A stretch of DNA of 64,000 bases from Atrina japonica (taxonomy: Eukaryota > Mollusca > Bivalvia > Pterioida > Pinnidae), in contig BROG01000227.1 of assembly GCA_030159075.1 (NCBI GenBank), forward strand, positions 724,001-788,000, given 5' to 3'. A model generated the notes under the pieces. The model had not been told where the DNA came from. It did not search any database and saw nothing but the letters and a program-made list of their open reading frames with translations. Below are positions 13,141-23,600 of the stretch, in pieces. Numbering within the stretch: the stretch's first letter is position 1; every line of letters begins with the position of its first letter. Position numbers and translations under genes: made by a program.

Positions 13141-13176
13141 CGAGTCACCAATCCCTATTAGCTTTATATATCGCTG
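13141..13176 (-). repeat. Right 36-bp terminal inverted repeat
   Basis: Perfect inverted copy of 7332-7367, followed by TTATTAT, which also precedes the left copy. Confidence 0.8.
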
Positions 13177-13701
13177 TTATTATTGATTATTTTATTGGTC
13201 AAAAGCTGTACGGCTTATAGAAATGTACATGTACATCAAATACAGTAAAATACAAATATAAACATAGAGTTGTGTCTAGTAGACAATTGTTACATATTAT
13301 ATTATTGTGCTATATTAAACACAACTTAACATAGCTATCATGCATATAACAGAATATCATAAATTTACACATAGTATTGACCTAAAGCCTATAACAGTTC
13401 ATTTCCAGGTACGAAAAACATTACTGAAGTACAAAAAAATTGGATGAGAGAAAAAATATATACAATAATTATTTTGAAAAAGACGGAAATTTGAATATGA
13501 ATATAATGAAGCAACATGCAAAGTGAGAACAGTACTTACTAATATTCGAATAGTGAGTTTTGGTATTCATTCTGCTCTACTTTATATCTCATTTTCAATT
13601 CAATTTGATTTTCGATAAAAAATCTAAGTACATTGTATACACCGCGTAAGGCCTACATACAAAATTGTACATTTTTAAATAATTATGTTTTTAAAATTTA
13701 C
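13177..13701. other. AT-rich non-coding stretch, presumed LGMN intron 1
   Basis: No exon-like sequence was seen on either strand. It lies downstream (minus strand) of the LGMN first-exon donor. Confidence 0.4.
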
Positions 13702-13851
13702 CTGATGTCTGTAATTCATCCATCCATTTGAACCAGCTACCAGTACGGCCCAGTGTTTGCCCCCGTCTTTAAGCCTTGGCACCGCATAGTCTTTAGGTAT
13801 GGCATACGTTAAAGAAAATAAAAATGCCCCGGTCAGTACTGTCAACAACAT
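13702..13851 (-). CDS. LGMN: Legumain, first coding exon (partial gene)
   Basis: On the minus strand an ATG at 13851 opens exactly 50 codons that end at a donor (CATCAG then GTAAAT). The exon starts with a short hydrophobic signal peptide ([17 protein letters not shown]). It then reads [20 protein letters not shown], the hallmark N-terminus of the C13 cysteine protease legumain (asparaginyl endopeptidase), where animal orthologues have GGKHWVVIVAGSNGW. Legumain cuts after Asn in lysosomes. The catalytic His and Cys lie in later exons, which should follow at lower coordinates. None was recognised between 1 and 13701, so intron 1 either exceeds 13 kb and is full of transposons, or the gene is broken here. 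The frame itself is clean. Confidence 0.85.
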
Positions 13852-14462
13852 CTTCCCTCTTCAACGCGAACACTATGAATGAACTGTAAAGCTTTATCTG
13901 CTTGTTTACATCATATGACAACTAACGATTCTTGCGTATATCCTCGTGCGTTTTCCTCGTGAATATTACAGAGTATTCTTATTTGCATAACACTATATCC
14001 ATGCGCCTTTAATTTTCTCAAATTGCATTTGATATAATCATTATGAAATATATAATCAAAATTTATCAACATTTTTGCGATTGAATTCGTATCAGTTTTA
14101 AATTTACCATCACGATTCATTGTATCTTAATCCTCTGAAATATATTTGATAATTCTCTAAAAGGATTATATTTTCCAGGCACTTCGTTTATGTAAATAGG
14201 CACAAAGTGAAAGTAGACTTACTAGCGGGCTTTTTTAAGTGTCGTTTTGAACATACTTCTACGACAAATGAGAAGAAAGACAAAAAGGGTAAACGAAGTT
14301 TTTCATTGTTGCAGGTGACCTTTGTAAACTTAACTGGGATTCGATATTTTACTAACACACATCAGTGACCACGGGGACTTAATTGTTAAAATTGATTAAA
14401 ATTAAGTAGAGTTATAATAATAAATAAATCAATTTGTACAGCTAGGTCTATCTGTCACTCAG

Positions 14463-14545
14463 AGGCACGTGTGTCATGCAATCCTGAAGTAATCCATAGT
14501 AATAACACCCATATTACTATCGTGGATTGCATGACACAAGTGCCT
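14463..14545. repeat. Foldback hairpin with near-perfect arms
   Basis: The left arm, from AGGCACGTGTGTCATGCAAT, pairs with the right arm, ATTGCATGACACAAGTGCCT. Further imperfect pairing (AGTAATCCATAGTAAT with ATTACTATCG) continues towards the loop. It is probably a tiny foldback transposon remnant. A palindromic regulatory site (it contains CACGTG) between two divergent genes is the alternative. Confidence 0.7.
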
Positions 14546-16228
14546 ATCACTTAATATAGCAAACACTGTGACAGTGGAACCCATTTTGGTGTTGATCAAT
14601 TTCAATATATGTCCCTGTCCCTGTCCCTGTGAGCATACTTGCAAATGTAAACGTATATTTTTTTACGAGTCAGTTAAAAGTGCATTGGCAGATTCAAAGG
14701 GGGGGGTTGTACCCCCTTTGAAATTTTTTTTTTATATATTAATATCATCACGTCTGGAATCCAGGCCTAGTCCTACCAAAATTTTTGCGCCTCGCTACAC
14801 TCAACAAAAACAATTATGAATAATACTCTTCCCTCTAACTCAAAATCTTGGATCCATCCTGAATTTGTATATTTTAAATTTTATGGATTTGGACTACTAG
14901 CTTTGTACAAATGTATTATGGATTGTGTTTGCCCTACATATTGGTAAAAATGTTGTCGTTTGCGTTTTTTTCAGCATGTATGAATATGACAATTTATTTG
15001 TAGACAAAATTTGCATTGGATCAAAATGTATACGATATTCTCCTGTGATATTAGACTGTCAGCTAAAGATCTGAAAATTTTGCTCCAAATTTCTTTTGAG
15101 AAGGGTATTCAATATGATTTACTAGTGGATTACTAAGCGTTTTTCTGTGTCTGGATGCAGAAAAATGCTTCTACCAATGCTTCTCCAAATTTCAAAAATT
15201 ATTCTTTTTAATAGATGCATAAAACATGACCTCCTAATGAAATATTGCCTCACAATTAATTAAACACTTAAAATTATGTGCAGTGACCAAGGAGAGTGTG
15301 CCCATAACGTTCATGAAATAGGTGTGAAACCTTTATTTTTCTATAAAAGGTCGGAATTTTTTTTAAAAATTCTGCAAATTTGCACCCCGTGCTCCGCTCG
15401 GTGAATAATTTTTAATTTTACACTCGCTCAAACTTTAAACCTCAGTCGGCTTTTGATGATGTATGCATTACATCACAATAAGTAGAATTTTATGTCACCA
15501 GCCTAAAACACATTCACCTATTAAAACAATTCTAGATCCCTCACTGTTGTAAATATTTATTGCATAATCAAAAGGCATATAAAACAATGAAAACGGATCG
15601 CATGCACAGTTTCATGCATTACTGTATGTACTACACATAATTTTCTATTATTGTAAAAGTTAATACTCAATCCCCCTTTAAAAAAATCCTGGATCCGCCC
15701 CTGAAATGCAGACCTGGGATTCAAAACCAGTTCTCTCACAATATGTAGCTGCTCTACCCATAATCCTTTGGGAATTCTGTTGTGTTGCACCCACTGAACT
15801 ACTAGCAAAATATCACAATTTAAAGAAAGAATGTTGACTGTCGGAATGATTTTTAGTACATGTATAAATATGCATCAGATTTTGGTTCGATCCTTGATAA
15901 AAAGTTGAGTGTGCCTGATTTTCAGAGGTGATTTTTCGTCTCCAGTCTGCACAGCTCTTCAGCTAATATGCATTTACATAGTTGTAGGAGCCAAATGCAG
16001 TTAATTGAAACCTTTGTCAGATTGTACAAATGTAGTGGCACTTAATAAAACCATTGGGAATAGGGGCCACGCAAGGAGGACACAGAAACTGGCACTTGAG
16101 TCTTGATGTGTCTCAATTCCGCCTCACAGGGACAAGTGGCAAATATTAGGGCTTTGACTAGTCAAGCTACTTGTCAAATCAACCAAAGCAAGCAAATTGA
16201 TTTAAATGTCATAAAAGATTTACATATA

Positions 16229-16707
16229 CAGTAAAACCTGTGTTTAGCGGACAGTTGCCTGACTTCTAGAATTGTCAGTTATAGAGAGGTGTCCACTGAA
16301 TGAAGGATGACCATTAAATGCTAAAATATTCATACGTAAAACCAACACAATTGTTCTTGTAATCATCTGTTACAATGCAATGCAAGGAAATAAATATCAA
16401 GCAAAAACACAATTAAAACAAAAGATTGTCGGAGTGGTTTTCAAGATAGAAGTTGGGACATATAGCTAAATGAGAAATTGTCTGTGGCTATGGAAGTGAA
16501 TCATAGGAAGCCTGTCCTTAAAAATACAGAAATTATGCATATTTGGACAACAACTTTGTCCATTGTCGGGGTAAGGGAGGTTTCCTTTTTTTTTTAAAGC
16601 AGACGCTAGTAGTCTTATGTAACATGCAAATTGGGACTTAGACAAATTGTCCATTATCGCAGAGTGTCCGCTGGTTCAATGTGTCTTTGTGATGGCAGGT
16701 TATACTG
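16229..16707. mobile_element. pogo/Tigger-like MITE
   Basis: It starts CAGTAAAACCTGTGTTTAGC and ends in GGCAGGTTATACTG, with TA on both outer sides. No transposase frame. Confidence 0.6.
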
Positions 16708-16757
16708 TATTCTAATCTTGTAAGCATATACATGTATGTTCATAATCATTTTAAATA

Positions 16758-16935
16758 CAGTGGAACCTGTCTTGAGAGACCACCCAATCTGCCACTGAAA
16801 TGCGGTCTCTCAAGAAGGGTGGTCTCTTAAAAGAGGTTCTATAAAAAGGTTTATTTAACCAAGTGTTTTTTAGAATGTGGTCTTAAAAGACAGGTGGTCT
16901 TTCATGAAAGTGGTCTTTCAATGCAGGTTCCATTT
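16758..16935. mobile_element. pogo/Tigger-like MITE (CAGTGGAACCTGTCTTGAGA family)
   Basis: It starts CAGTGGAACCTGTCTTGAGA and ends with the facing GGTCTTTCAATGCAGGTTCC. Internal blocks of GGTCTCTCAAG and GACAGGTGGTCTTTC make it palindromic. The same family recurs at 20975, 21380, 30478, 33926 and 53878. Confidence 0.7.
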
Positions 16936-17056
16936 TACACCAATATACATGAATTTCAAATACATTATATTTTGTCCTCTAATTATTAGTATCATTACCA
17001 TTTCATTTTATAGAAGATAAATCTGAAAGAGTTACAGGAGAGATTGAAATCCAGGG

Positions 17057-17384
17057 ATGGAATATGAATTAATAAGAAGGTAACTGAAGTGATAAACTCA
17101 TCAACCCCTAAAAAAATAATCGACATACTCCAGATGTGTCTCTAGGGGTAAATTGCCAAATGACATTCATTGATTTATGTTTGTTGTCCAAATTTTAATA
17201 AATAATGTGTTTTCAAGAGGGTACTTTCGAGTTCATCTGGATTATCATTATGATCCTGCATTTAGTTGCACCATTTCGATTTTGTTTCTTATGTTATTTC
17301 AGGTTTCCATATTTATTTACCTGTATCATTTATCCTTGTAAAATATGAACTTATTTTGTGTAAAGAAATCCAAGAGACTCTTAA

Positions 17385-17439
<55 letters not shown>

Positions 17440-20400
17440 GGGGGGGAAAAAAAAAAAACATACCACAGTATTTTATTTAGTTAAATGCTAAATGTAGTAG
17501 ACAGGGGGAAATGTGCTGAAAGTCCAGGAATGGAACCCAGGACCTACCGATCACTAATAGGATGCTTTTACCAACTGCACCATCGGGGTATCTGTATATA
17601 CCGAAACTGGAAATAATATTGAGGAACATTTTTCACAATTTATATGACATGTGTGATTAAATGCAGGTTTATAACTGTAATCTGGGCTAACTTGTAAGTT
17701 CCCTTTTGTCCTATTAAGTACAAAATGAAAAAGTTGTAAATCAATAATTCATTAAATAATTAGATAATAAATAAATGAAGAGATAAATCTGTAACTGAAT
17801 CAGGGTCAAAGTGTTATGTAATATTACACAGAGGTGAAAGGCAATTGTCTCTGGCATAGATGATGGTAGAATTAAATTGTCAATCAACATTACTGAGATA
17901 CATGTAAACATAATGGTCACATGAGATTATTCAATTACAGATATAAGATATATATAAGATAAACTACATCATCTTCATGCATACTTGCACATGAGGCTAC
18001 CACCACTGCTCCCTATCTGGTGCCTTTCTCTCTGCCTCACCCCATGTCATTCCCATACTTCTCAGTTCACTATCTGTTGTGCGTTGCCATGTTACTTTTG
18101 GCCTTCCTCTCTTTCTTTTCCCATCTGCTGTCCAGCGAAGAGCTATCTTTGTTATATCATGCCTGTCCTTCCATAAAACATGGCCAATTCTTTAACTAGG
18201 CTTCCTATATTTGATTAAAGTATACATCGTAAGAAGACAAAGTGTCACATACAAAAATTGCGCTTGTGCCACCCTTTTTTTCAGAGTTACTTCCCTTTGT
18301 TGATTTTATTTGTTTGGGTTATATCTAAGTTATTTCCTCATATTTGATATAAGTATGCATATAAAGAAGATGGAGTGTCGCATGCAAAAATTAAACTCCA
18401 AATAGCCTATTCTTAGAGTTACTCCCCTTTGCTGATTTTATTTGTCTTGGTCATATCTAAGTTATTTTTTTGCCTAGTCTCCCCATATTTTATGCTAGTA
18501 TGTATCTAAAGAAGTCAGAGTGTCACTAAAATAATGCTCATACCACCCTTTTTCTCAGAGTTACTCCCCTTTGTTGATTTTAATTGTCCATGCCATATCT
18601 AACTTAGTTTTTCACCTAGACTCCCCATGTTTGGTACATGTATACGTCTTAAGGTGTTTCTACCACCCTAATTTTCAGAGTTATTCCCCTTTATTTATTT
18701 TATTTGTTTGTCCCATATGAATGATATCTAACTTATATCTAGTACAGGTATTCATTTTTAGAAGGCAAAGTATCACATACAAATATTGCACACCTACCAC
18801 CCTTAATTTTAGAGTATTTTCCTTTTTTTGTTATATTTTTCTGTGCCATATTTAGGTTATTCCTTCATCTAGGCTCCACGTATTAGTTGCAGGTATACAT
18901 CTTGAGAAGACAAGAGTGTCACATTCTAAAACTGCATGCCAACCACCCTTATTTTTAGAGTTATTCCCCTTTGTTGGTTTTATTCATCTTGTTTATATCT
19001 GTTTCATTTCTTCACCTAGGCTTGCCATATGTTGTTCAGACATACATCTTAGATAGATGTTTTTTTTTTGGTCAATTTATATATGTACGTCCTGACGATA
19101 TTCACCTGATGGGGGAATATTAATACTACAAATTAGCCTTGTTAAATACAGGTGTCCAAATGTACGTACCAATCATGTAGATATATATTATACAATGTAT
19201 ATTTTATTTGATGCAGGTCTACATAATGGTCAGTTGAGATTATATGAATGTAGGTACATGCACATTTTTTACTTGTATATGTTAGGTTACACATATTATG
19301 CTCATTTGTAGAAAACATTTGTATAGAAAATCATTAATTTAACTCAATTTTTTTTTCTAGGTTAAGGAGGAAAAATATTGCCATACATTATTTCCTTAAC
19401 AATCATATATAGAAGTTTTACAAACAACTGCATATCAGTACCTGTAAACAAAATAATGAAATAGAATTTGACCTTGAATATAGGTCTATAGGTATCTTCT
19501 AAATTCGTTGACTTCTGGTCCAGGTTTTTATAAATGTCATTTAATGATTTATGCTTATGCTTTTCCTTTACACAGCCCTATTAAGATACCATACAAGGAT
19601 AAAGAAATAGATGCCATCATAACCAGACTACGTGGCGGTGAGTCATGTAAATGTGGTATTATCCTCACCCACGGAGCTGGTGGTGACATGAATACTCAAC
19701 AGTTGGTACAGGTCTGTGACAAGATGGCAAAAGCTGGATTCCTTGCTGTTAGATTTACATGTCGTGGACTCAATATCAAGTACAGAATTGCTGTTTTTAC
19801 TGAGGTTTTGGTAGGTTATTATCTGGCAGCTATGACTCCTCTCCAGAGTCATTGGACATAGTAGAATTTCTTCTTTTACAATTGTGTCAGGCCCATTACT
19901 ACATGTATTTTTTTACCCATTTATCAAAATCAAATATAAAGTTGTAGCACAGTAAAAACGATGTTTGTCAGGTGCACCACTCATTTTTCATCATTTATCT
20001 AAATGTGTGCTATCAAATATGAAGGTGTAGCACAGTAAAAAAGATGTGTTTGATACTATTCTGACTCTCCTGTGACCTTGACTTGTAACATTGGTCATTA
20101 CAGTATAATATCGCAATTGACCCATTGAGCACCCATGTCCCTATAATCACCCCTCCCCATTTTTCTTACATATGATCGAGAATCTTTTCTAGCTGGTTGA
20201 CAAGGAGATGTGGACCTGAAAAATCATAAGAAACAGTTTATCTGTAGCCCCCCAGCAACAGAATTATGTTGAAAGGTGCCCTCAGTAATAACTACAACAA
20301 CTTTACCACTGTGCCGTATAAAAAATCAACTGTTTTATATCGATCTGCCTATTAATTGGTCCCATTAAGTGCCCACCCTTTTCCCTGATTTTTGTAGTGC

Positions 20401-22724
20401 CCTGGGTGCTTAATTGGTCAAATTGACTTTAGTGGGGGGCTGATTTTTTTTCATTGTTTTTACTGTATGGATTTATCACCATGAGATAATGTATTGCATA
20501 CTGAACCAACTTTCAGCAAACTTGACCTTTGACCTTGGGAGATATAGAAAACTGCACAGTGATATTATACATGTACCAGAGAAAGTTTTGCCTTGTTTTA
20601 TGCTATAAAAGATGTCAGAAATAAAGGTCATATTATATGTATATACTTTTTCATTAGAATTATCTAGATTTTTATGTTGCCAACATCTAAAATAAACTAT
20701 GGTTCAGTACCATCCAGAATGTTCAAGAAGACCAGAATATATAAAAAAAAAATAATGAAAATCATAATACCCAGCAGATATAGGGTCAATTTGTCTCTGT
20801 ACAGATGACTACATGTATTTTGTTTTTGTTTACAGAAATCATTGAGATCTACGTACAATATTCAGAATTTCTTTGTTGGTGGTAAGTACTTTGTATGTTA
20901 TTTAAGTCAAAGTGAAAACCAAAATGTTTACCCTTCACACAACATCTGTGAAAAAGCACTTTTAAAAGAATGCACCAGAACCTGCCTTGAGAGACCACCC
21001 AATCTGCCACTCTTGTGGTTTCTCAAGATAGGTGGTTCCTTATAAGAGGTTTTATTTAAAAGATTATATTTTACCCGAGTGAATCTCAGAACATGGTCTC
21101 ACAAGACAGGTGGCCTCACATGAGATTGGTCTCTCAAGACAGATTTCACTGTACATAATAATCCATACGAATACATACACATGTACATACACACACACAA
21201 ACACAGACACATGCACACACACACATGCACACATATATATATATATATATCAGAAGTCTATTACTCTAGAAGTATGCAATAGCTAATCATATTATGAAAC
21301 ATGATATACACACGTTAAAGCACTTAATTGTAATTTATGGAAGATAACTTGCATTCATGGCAAGCAAGCCATACAAATACAGTGGATCCTGTCTTTTGTG
21401 ATCATTGTCCTAGAAGACGTCCAGTTTTGTGAGCCCGCATTCTGAAAACCACTAAATTAAATAAAACTTTAGATGAAATCTGTGTGGCAGAAGGGTGGTC
21501 TTTTAAGATGGGTTCTACTGTACATCAAATTTAAATGGAAACTGCATCTAATGATAAAGTGACTGGTTTACAGTTGATACTCTTGACAGCTGATTTTATA
21601 TCTACTTCTGTTAGAATCGTCACTGATATGTACAATGTTTTTTCGCTGTTTTTAATATACATTGTATTATATACAAACAATGACTTATGTTCATTTTTCA
21701 GGACAAAGAGACATTGTTTAGTTTTTAATTTTGGTTTAATGTTAGTGTATTTTTTATATTATCTATACTCATTATCTGACTGTTTGTACACTGTCACATG
21801 ACTGCATACATATCGATAAGTTACCACTTGAAGGAGAGAATCTGCTCCTAGGCCATCATTAGAAATTTATTAGTTTGATGTGTTTTAGATGTAGGTCAGC
21901 AAGCATATTTTCTTTTTCAATTTTGATATGTATATGAATTAATTTCAGATTTTAAATAATAAGAATAAAACGGGTGGACAAAATGCCTAAAAATATTTTA
22001 GTCACATAAAATTGATCTTTTTGTTTTGGCCTCACTGGTACTTCAGTATTTTTTTTTTTACAGTGATTAGCTGTAAGGATTGCTTTAATTTTAAATTCTG
22101 TGGTCTGTATATTCATATCTTTGTAAGCCTTCAGAGTGCACTTACTCTTTGTTTTCTATAGGTAGGTCTATGGGAGCCAGGGCAGCTGTTGGGATGGTAA
22201 CAGGATGTTTGAGCCAACATATGATGGATGATATTTCAGGTGTCGTTTGTTTGTCTTATCCTCTGCATTCCACAGATAATATACATGACCTCAGAGATAA
22301 TCCTTTGTATGAGATAACGAAACCCGTCTTGTTTGTCAGTGGATCAGACGACTCTATGTGTCACAAGGATACTATGACGTCTGTGATTGGAAAAATGGAG
22401 AAAAGTCAAGTACCAGTAGATATTCAGTGGATAGATTGCGCTGATCACAGTCTTAAGGTCAAGAAACAATGCGAAGGTGTAGAGAATGTTAGTAGTTGTG
22501 TGTGCACATGGTGTTGTAAAATTCTGAATGCAAAGTCACTCACTGTAGATTGTAAACAAGGAAGTGTCTCCATGGAAACTTACACTGAGCAGATGGATAA
22601 AAAGAAAGATGAACTGAAAAGAAAGCACCATCAGAGTGATTGTGGATCACATGTTAAGTCCAAGAAAATGAAAACCAAAACAAAGAATAAAACTAGCAAG
22701 CACTTGTCAAGATCAACAAAATAG
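17057..22724 (+). CDS. TEX30: TEX30-like alpha/beta hydrolase (four coding exons)
   Basis: Coding exons: 17057-17079, 19576-19810, 20836-20881 and 22162-22724; they join in phase to 288 residues plus stop. The start exon has an acceptor at 17012-17013 and 43 bases of 5' UTR, so an upstream non-coding exon is likely. The protein opens MEYELIRSPIKIPYKDKEID and then has GIILTHGAGGDMN and AVRFTCRGLNI, closely matching vertebrate TEX30, a member of the KANSL3/TEX30 hydrolase family. The nucleophile elbow is GGRSMGAR (Ser104), the acid lies in VSGSDDSMC (Asp165) and the histidine in ADHSLKVK (His197), so a full Ser-Asp-His triad is present. Vertebrate TEX30 is about 230 residues; this protein has an added Lys-rich tail of about 40 residues that looks like a nuclear localisation signal. 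The substrate is unknown for the family. Confidence 0.9.
17385..17458 (+). repeat. Poly-G tract of 54 G, then A, 7 G and 12 A
   Basis: An uninterrupted run of 54 guanines (17385-17438) is followed by one A, seven G and a poly-A run. It lies in TEX30 intron 1. Such a tract can form G-quadruplexes and is also a classic site of sequencing or assembly error, so its true length is uncertain. Confidence 0.9.
17997..18191 (-). mobile_element. LINE 3' remnant, C-terminal end of an RTE-like ORF
   Basis: The minus strand has 64 open codons and a stop. They read RIGHVLWKDRHDITKIALRW, then GKRKRGRPKVTW and MTWGEAERKAPDREQWW. This is the familiar C-terminal tail of RTE/CR1-type retrotransposon polyproteins in invertebrates (GHVLRM...GKRKRGRPKxTW...TWGEAxxxAxDRxxW). 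No RT domain is adjacent, so it is a 5'-truncated relic in TEX30 intron 1. Confidence 0.85.
18192..19050 (+). repeat. Degenerate tandem array, unit about 130-140 bp, six to seven copies
   Basis: Each unit carries AAGTGTCACATACAAAAATT-like and AGAGTTACTCCCCTTTGTTG-like strings followed by a variant of CCATATCTAAGTTA. Landmarks occur near 18237, 18367, 18506, 18762 and 18906. It lies in TEX30 intron 1. Confidence 0.75.
19811..20835 (+). other. TEX30 intron 2
   Basis: GTAGGT donor and TTTACAG acceptor. AT-rich, with no recognised element. GACC/TTGACC-type short repeats are scattered. Confidence 0.6.
20975..21151. mobile_element. pogo/Tigger-like MITE
   Basis: It starts CCAGAACCTGCCTTGAGAGA and ends AGACAGATTTCACTG followed by TA. 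Internally palindromic, of the same family as 16758-16935. It lies in TEX30 intron 3. Confidence 0.65.
21186..21252. repeat. (CA)n followed by (TA)n microsatellite
   Basis: CACACA-rich sequence runs into about twenty bases of TA repeats. Confidence 0.8.
21380..21520. mobile_element. pogo/Tigger-like MITE, short copy
   Basis: It starts CAGTGGATCCTGTCTTTTG and ends AAGATGGGTTCTACTG, with TA on both outer sides. It lies in TEX30 intron 3. Confidence 0.6.
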
Positions 22725-23600
22725 ATAATTTTGAATTACCTCATGATTATTTTACATTATAGATCAACAAGACAGACTGATCTGTAAACATAAATAGAAA
22801 CATTTGTAGATCAACAAAACAGAGAATGATCTGTAAATATAAACAGACATTTGTAGATCAACAAGACAATGATCTGTAGATATAAACAGAACTAAACAGA
22901 ACCATTTTTAGATCAATGAGACAGAATGATCTGTAAGTATAAACTTTTGTAGATCAACAAGACATAGAATATGTAGATCAATGAGACAGAATGATCTGTA
23001 AATATAAACTTTTGTAGATCAACAAGACATATAATATGTAGATCAATGAGACAGAATGATCTGCAAATATAAAAAGACATTTGTAGATCAACAAGACAAG
23101 AGAATGATGTGTAAATATAAACAGAACCATTTGTAGATCAACGAGACAGAATGATGTGTAAATATAAAAAGACATTTGTAGATCAAAAAGACAAGAGAAT
23201 GATGTGTAAATATAAAAAGAACCATTTGTAGATCAACAAGACAATGATCTGTAAATATAAAAAGAACCATTTGTAGATCAACAAGACAGAATGATCTGTA
23301 AAAATAAACAGACCATTTGTAGATCAACATGACAGAATGATCTGTAAATATAAAAAGACATTTGTAGATCAATAAGACAGAATGATCTGTAAATATAAAA
23401 AGACATTTGTAGATCAACAAGACAGAATGATCTGTAAATATAAACAAAACCATTTGTAGATCAATGAGACAGAATGATCTGTAAATATAAACAGACATTT
23501 GTAGATGAACAAGACAGAATGATCTGTAAAAATAAACAAGGACATTTGTTGATCATTGTCTTGTTGATCTACAAATGCCCTTGTTTATATTTACAGACAC
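22725..23600 (+). repeat. Tandem array, unit about 45-57 bp, starting at the TEX30 stop codon
   Basis: About 16 units of TTGTAGATCAACAAGACAGA / ATGATCTGTAAATATAAA run from just after the TEX30 stop to about 23540. The last sense bases of TEX30 (AAGATCAACAAAATAG) already resemble a unit. At 23548-23600 the unit appears once in reverse (TTGTTGATCTACAAATG, TTTATATTTACAG), giving a terminal hairpin. The array is probably in the TEX30 3' UTR. Confidence 0.85.

Larger units (their letters stand above)
7332..13176. mobile_element. 5.85-kb segment with identical 36-bp terminal inverted repeats (putative non-autonomous DNA transposon)
   Basis: Bases 7332-7367 are the exact reverse complement of 13141-13176 (36 of 36). 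The repeat starts CAGCGATATATAAAGC and ends GGTGACTCG. The adjacent seven bases on both outer sides read TTATTAT (7325-7331 and 13177-13183), a possible target-site duplication, although the site is low-complexity. The interior is very AT-rich and has no transposase, integrase or polymerase motif. Only its two ends are GC-richer (about 7368-7535 and 12930-13140). It contains a three-copy array and a 1.25-kb inverted-repeat element. It could be one transposon or a composite. It sits beside the LGMN exon, probably in LGMN intron 1. Confidence 0.5.
13852..17013. other. Region between the head-to-head LGMN and TEX30 genes
   Basis: It should hold the LGMN promoter and any non-coding TEX30 first exon, since the TEX30 start exon begins after an acceptor at 17012-17013. 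A strong foldback lies at 14463-14545. Fragments of common mollusc-type repeats are visible, for example G-rich and C-rich facing blocks near 14698-14720 and a GGATCCGCCCCTG string near 15690. A minus-strand tRNA-like SINE trace lies near 15700-15800. Two pogo-like MITEs fill 16229-16707 and 16758-16935. No further coding exon was recognised. Confidence 0.5.

Noticed and set aside
7332..13176. A Polinton/Maverick reading of the inverted-repeat segment
   Set aside because: No polymerase, integrase, ATPase or capsid motif is present and the terminal repeats are far too short.
12939..13220. Two overlapping plus-strand frames at the right end of the 5.85-kb element
   Set aside because: They cross the terminal repeat and show no family motif; the open frames reflect the GC-richer end.
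17266..17484. Frame with a poly-glycine run
   Set aside because: Translation of the poly-G tract inside the TEX30 intron.
22978..23498. Minus-strand hydrophobic frames (VDLQMVLFIFT repeats)
   Set aside because: Translation of the reverse strand of the post-TEX30 array; no gene signals.
22725..23540. Regular repeats that might suggest CRISPR
   Set aside because: Units are contiguous without unique spacers, there are no cas genes, and the DNA is eukaryotic.
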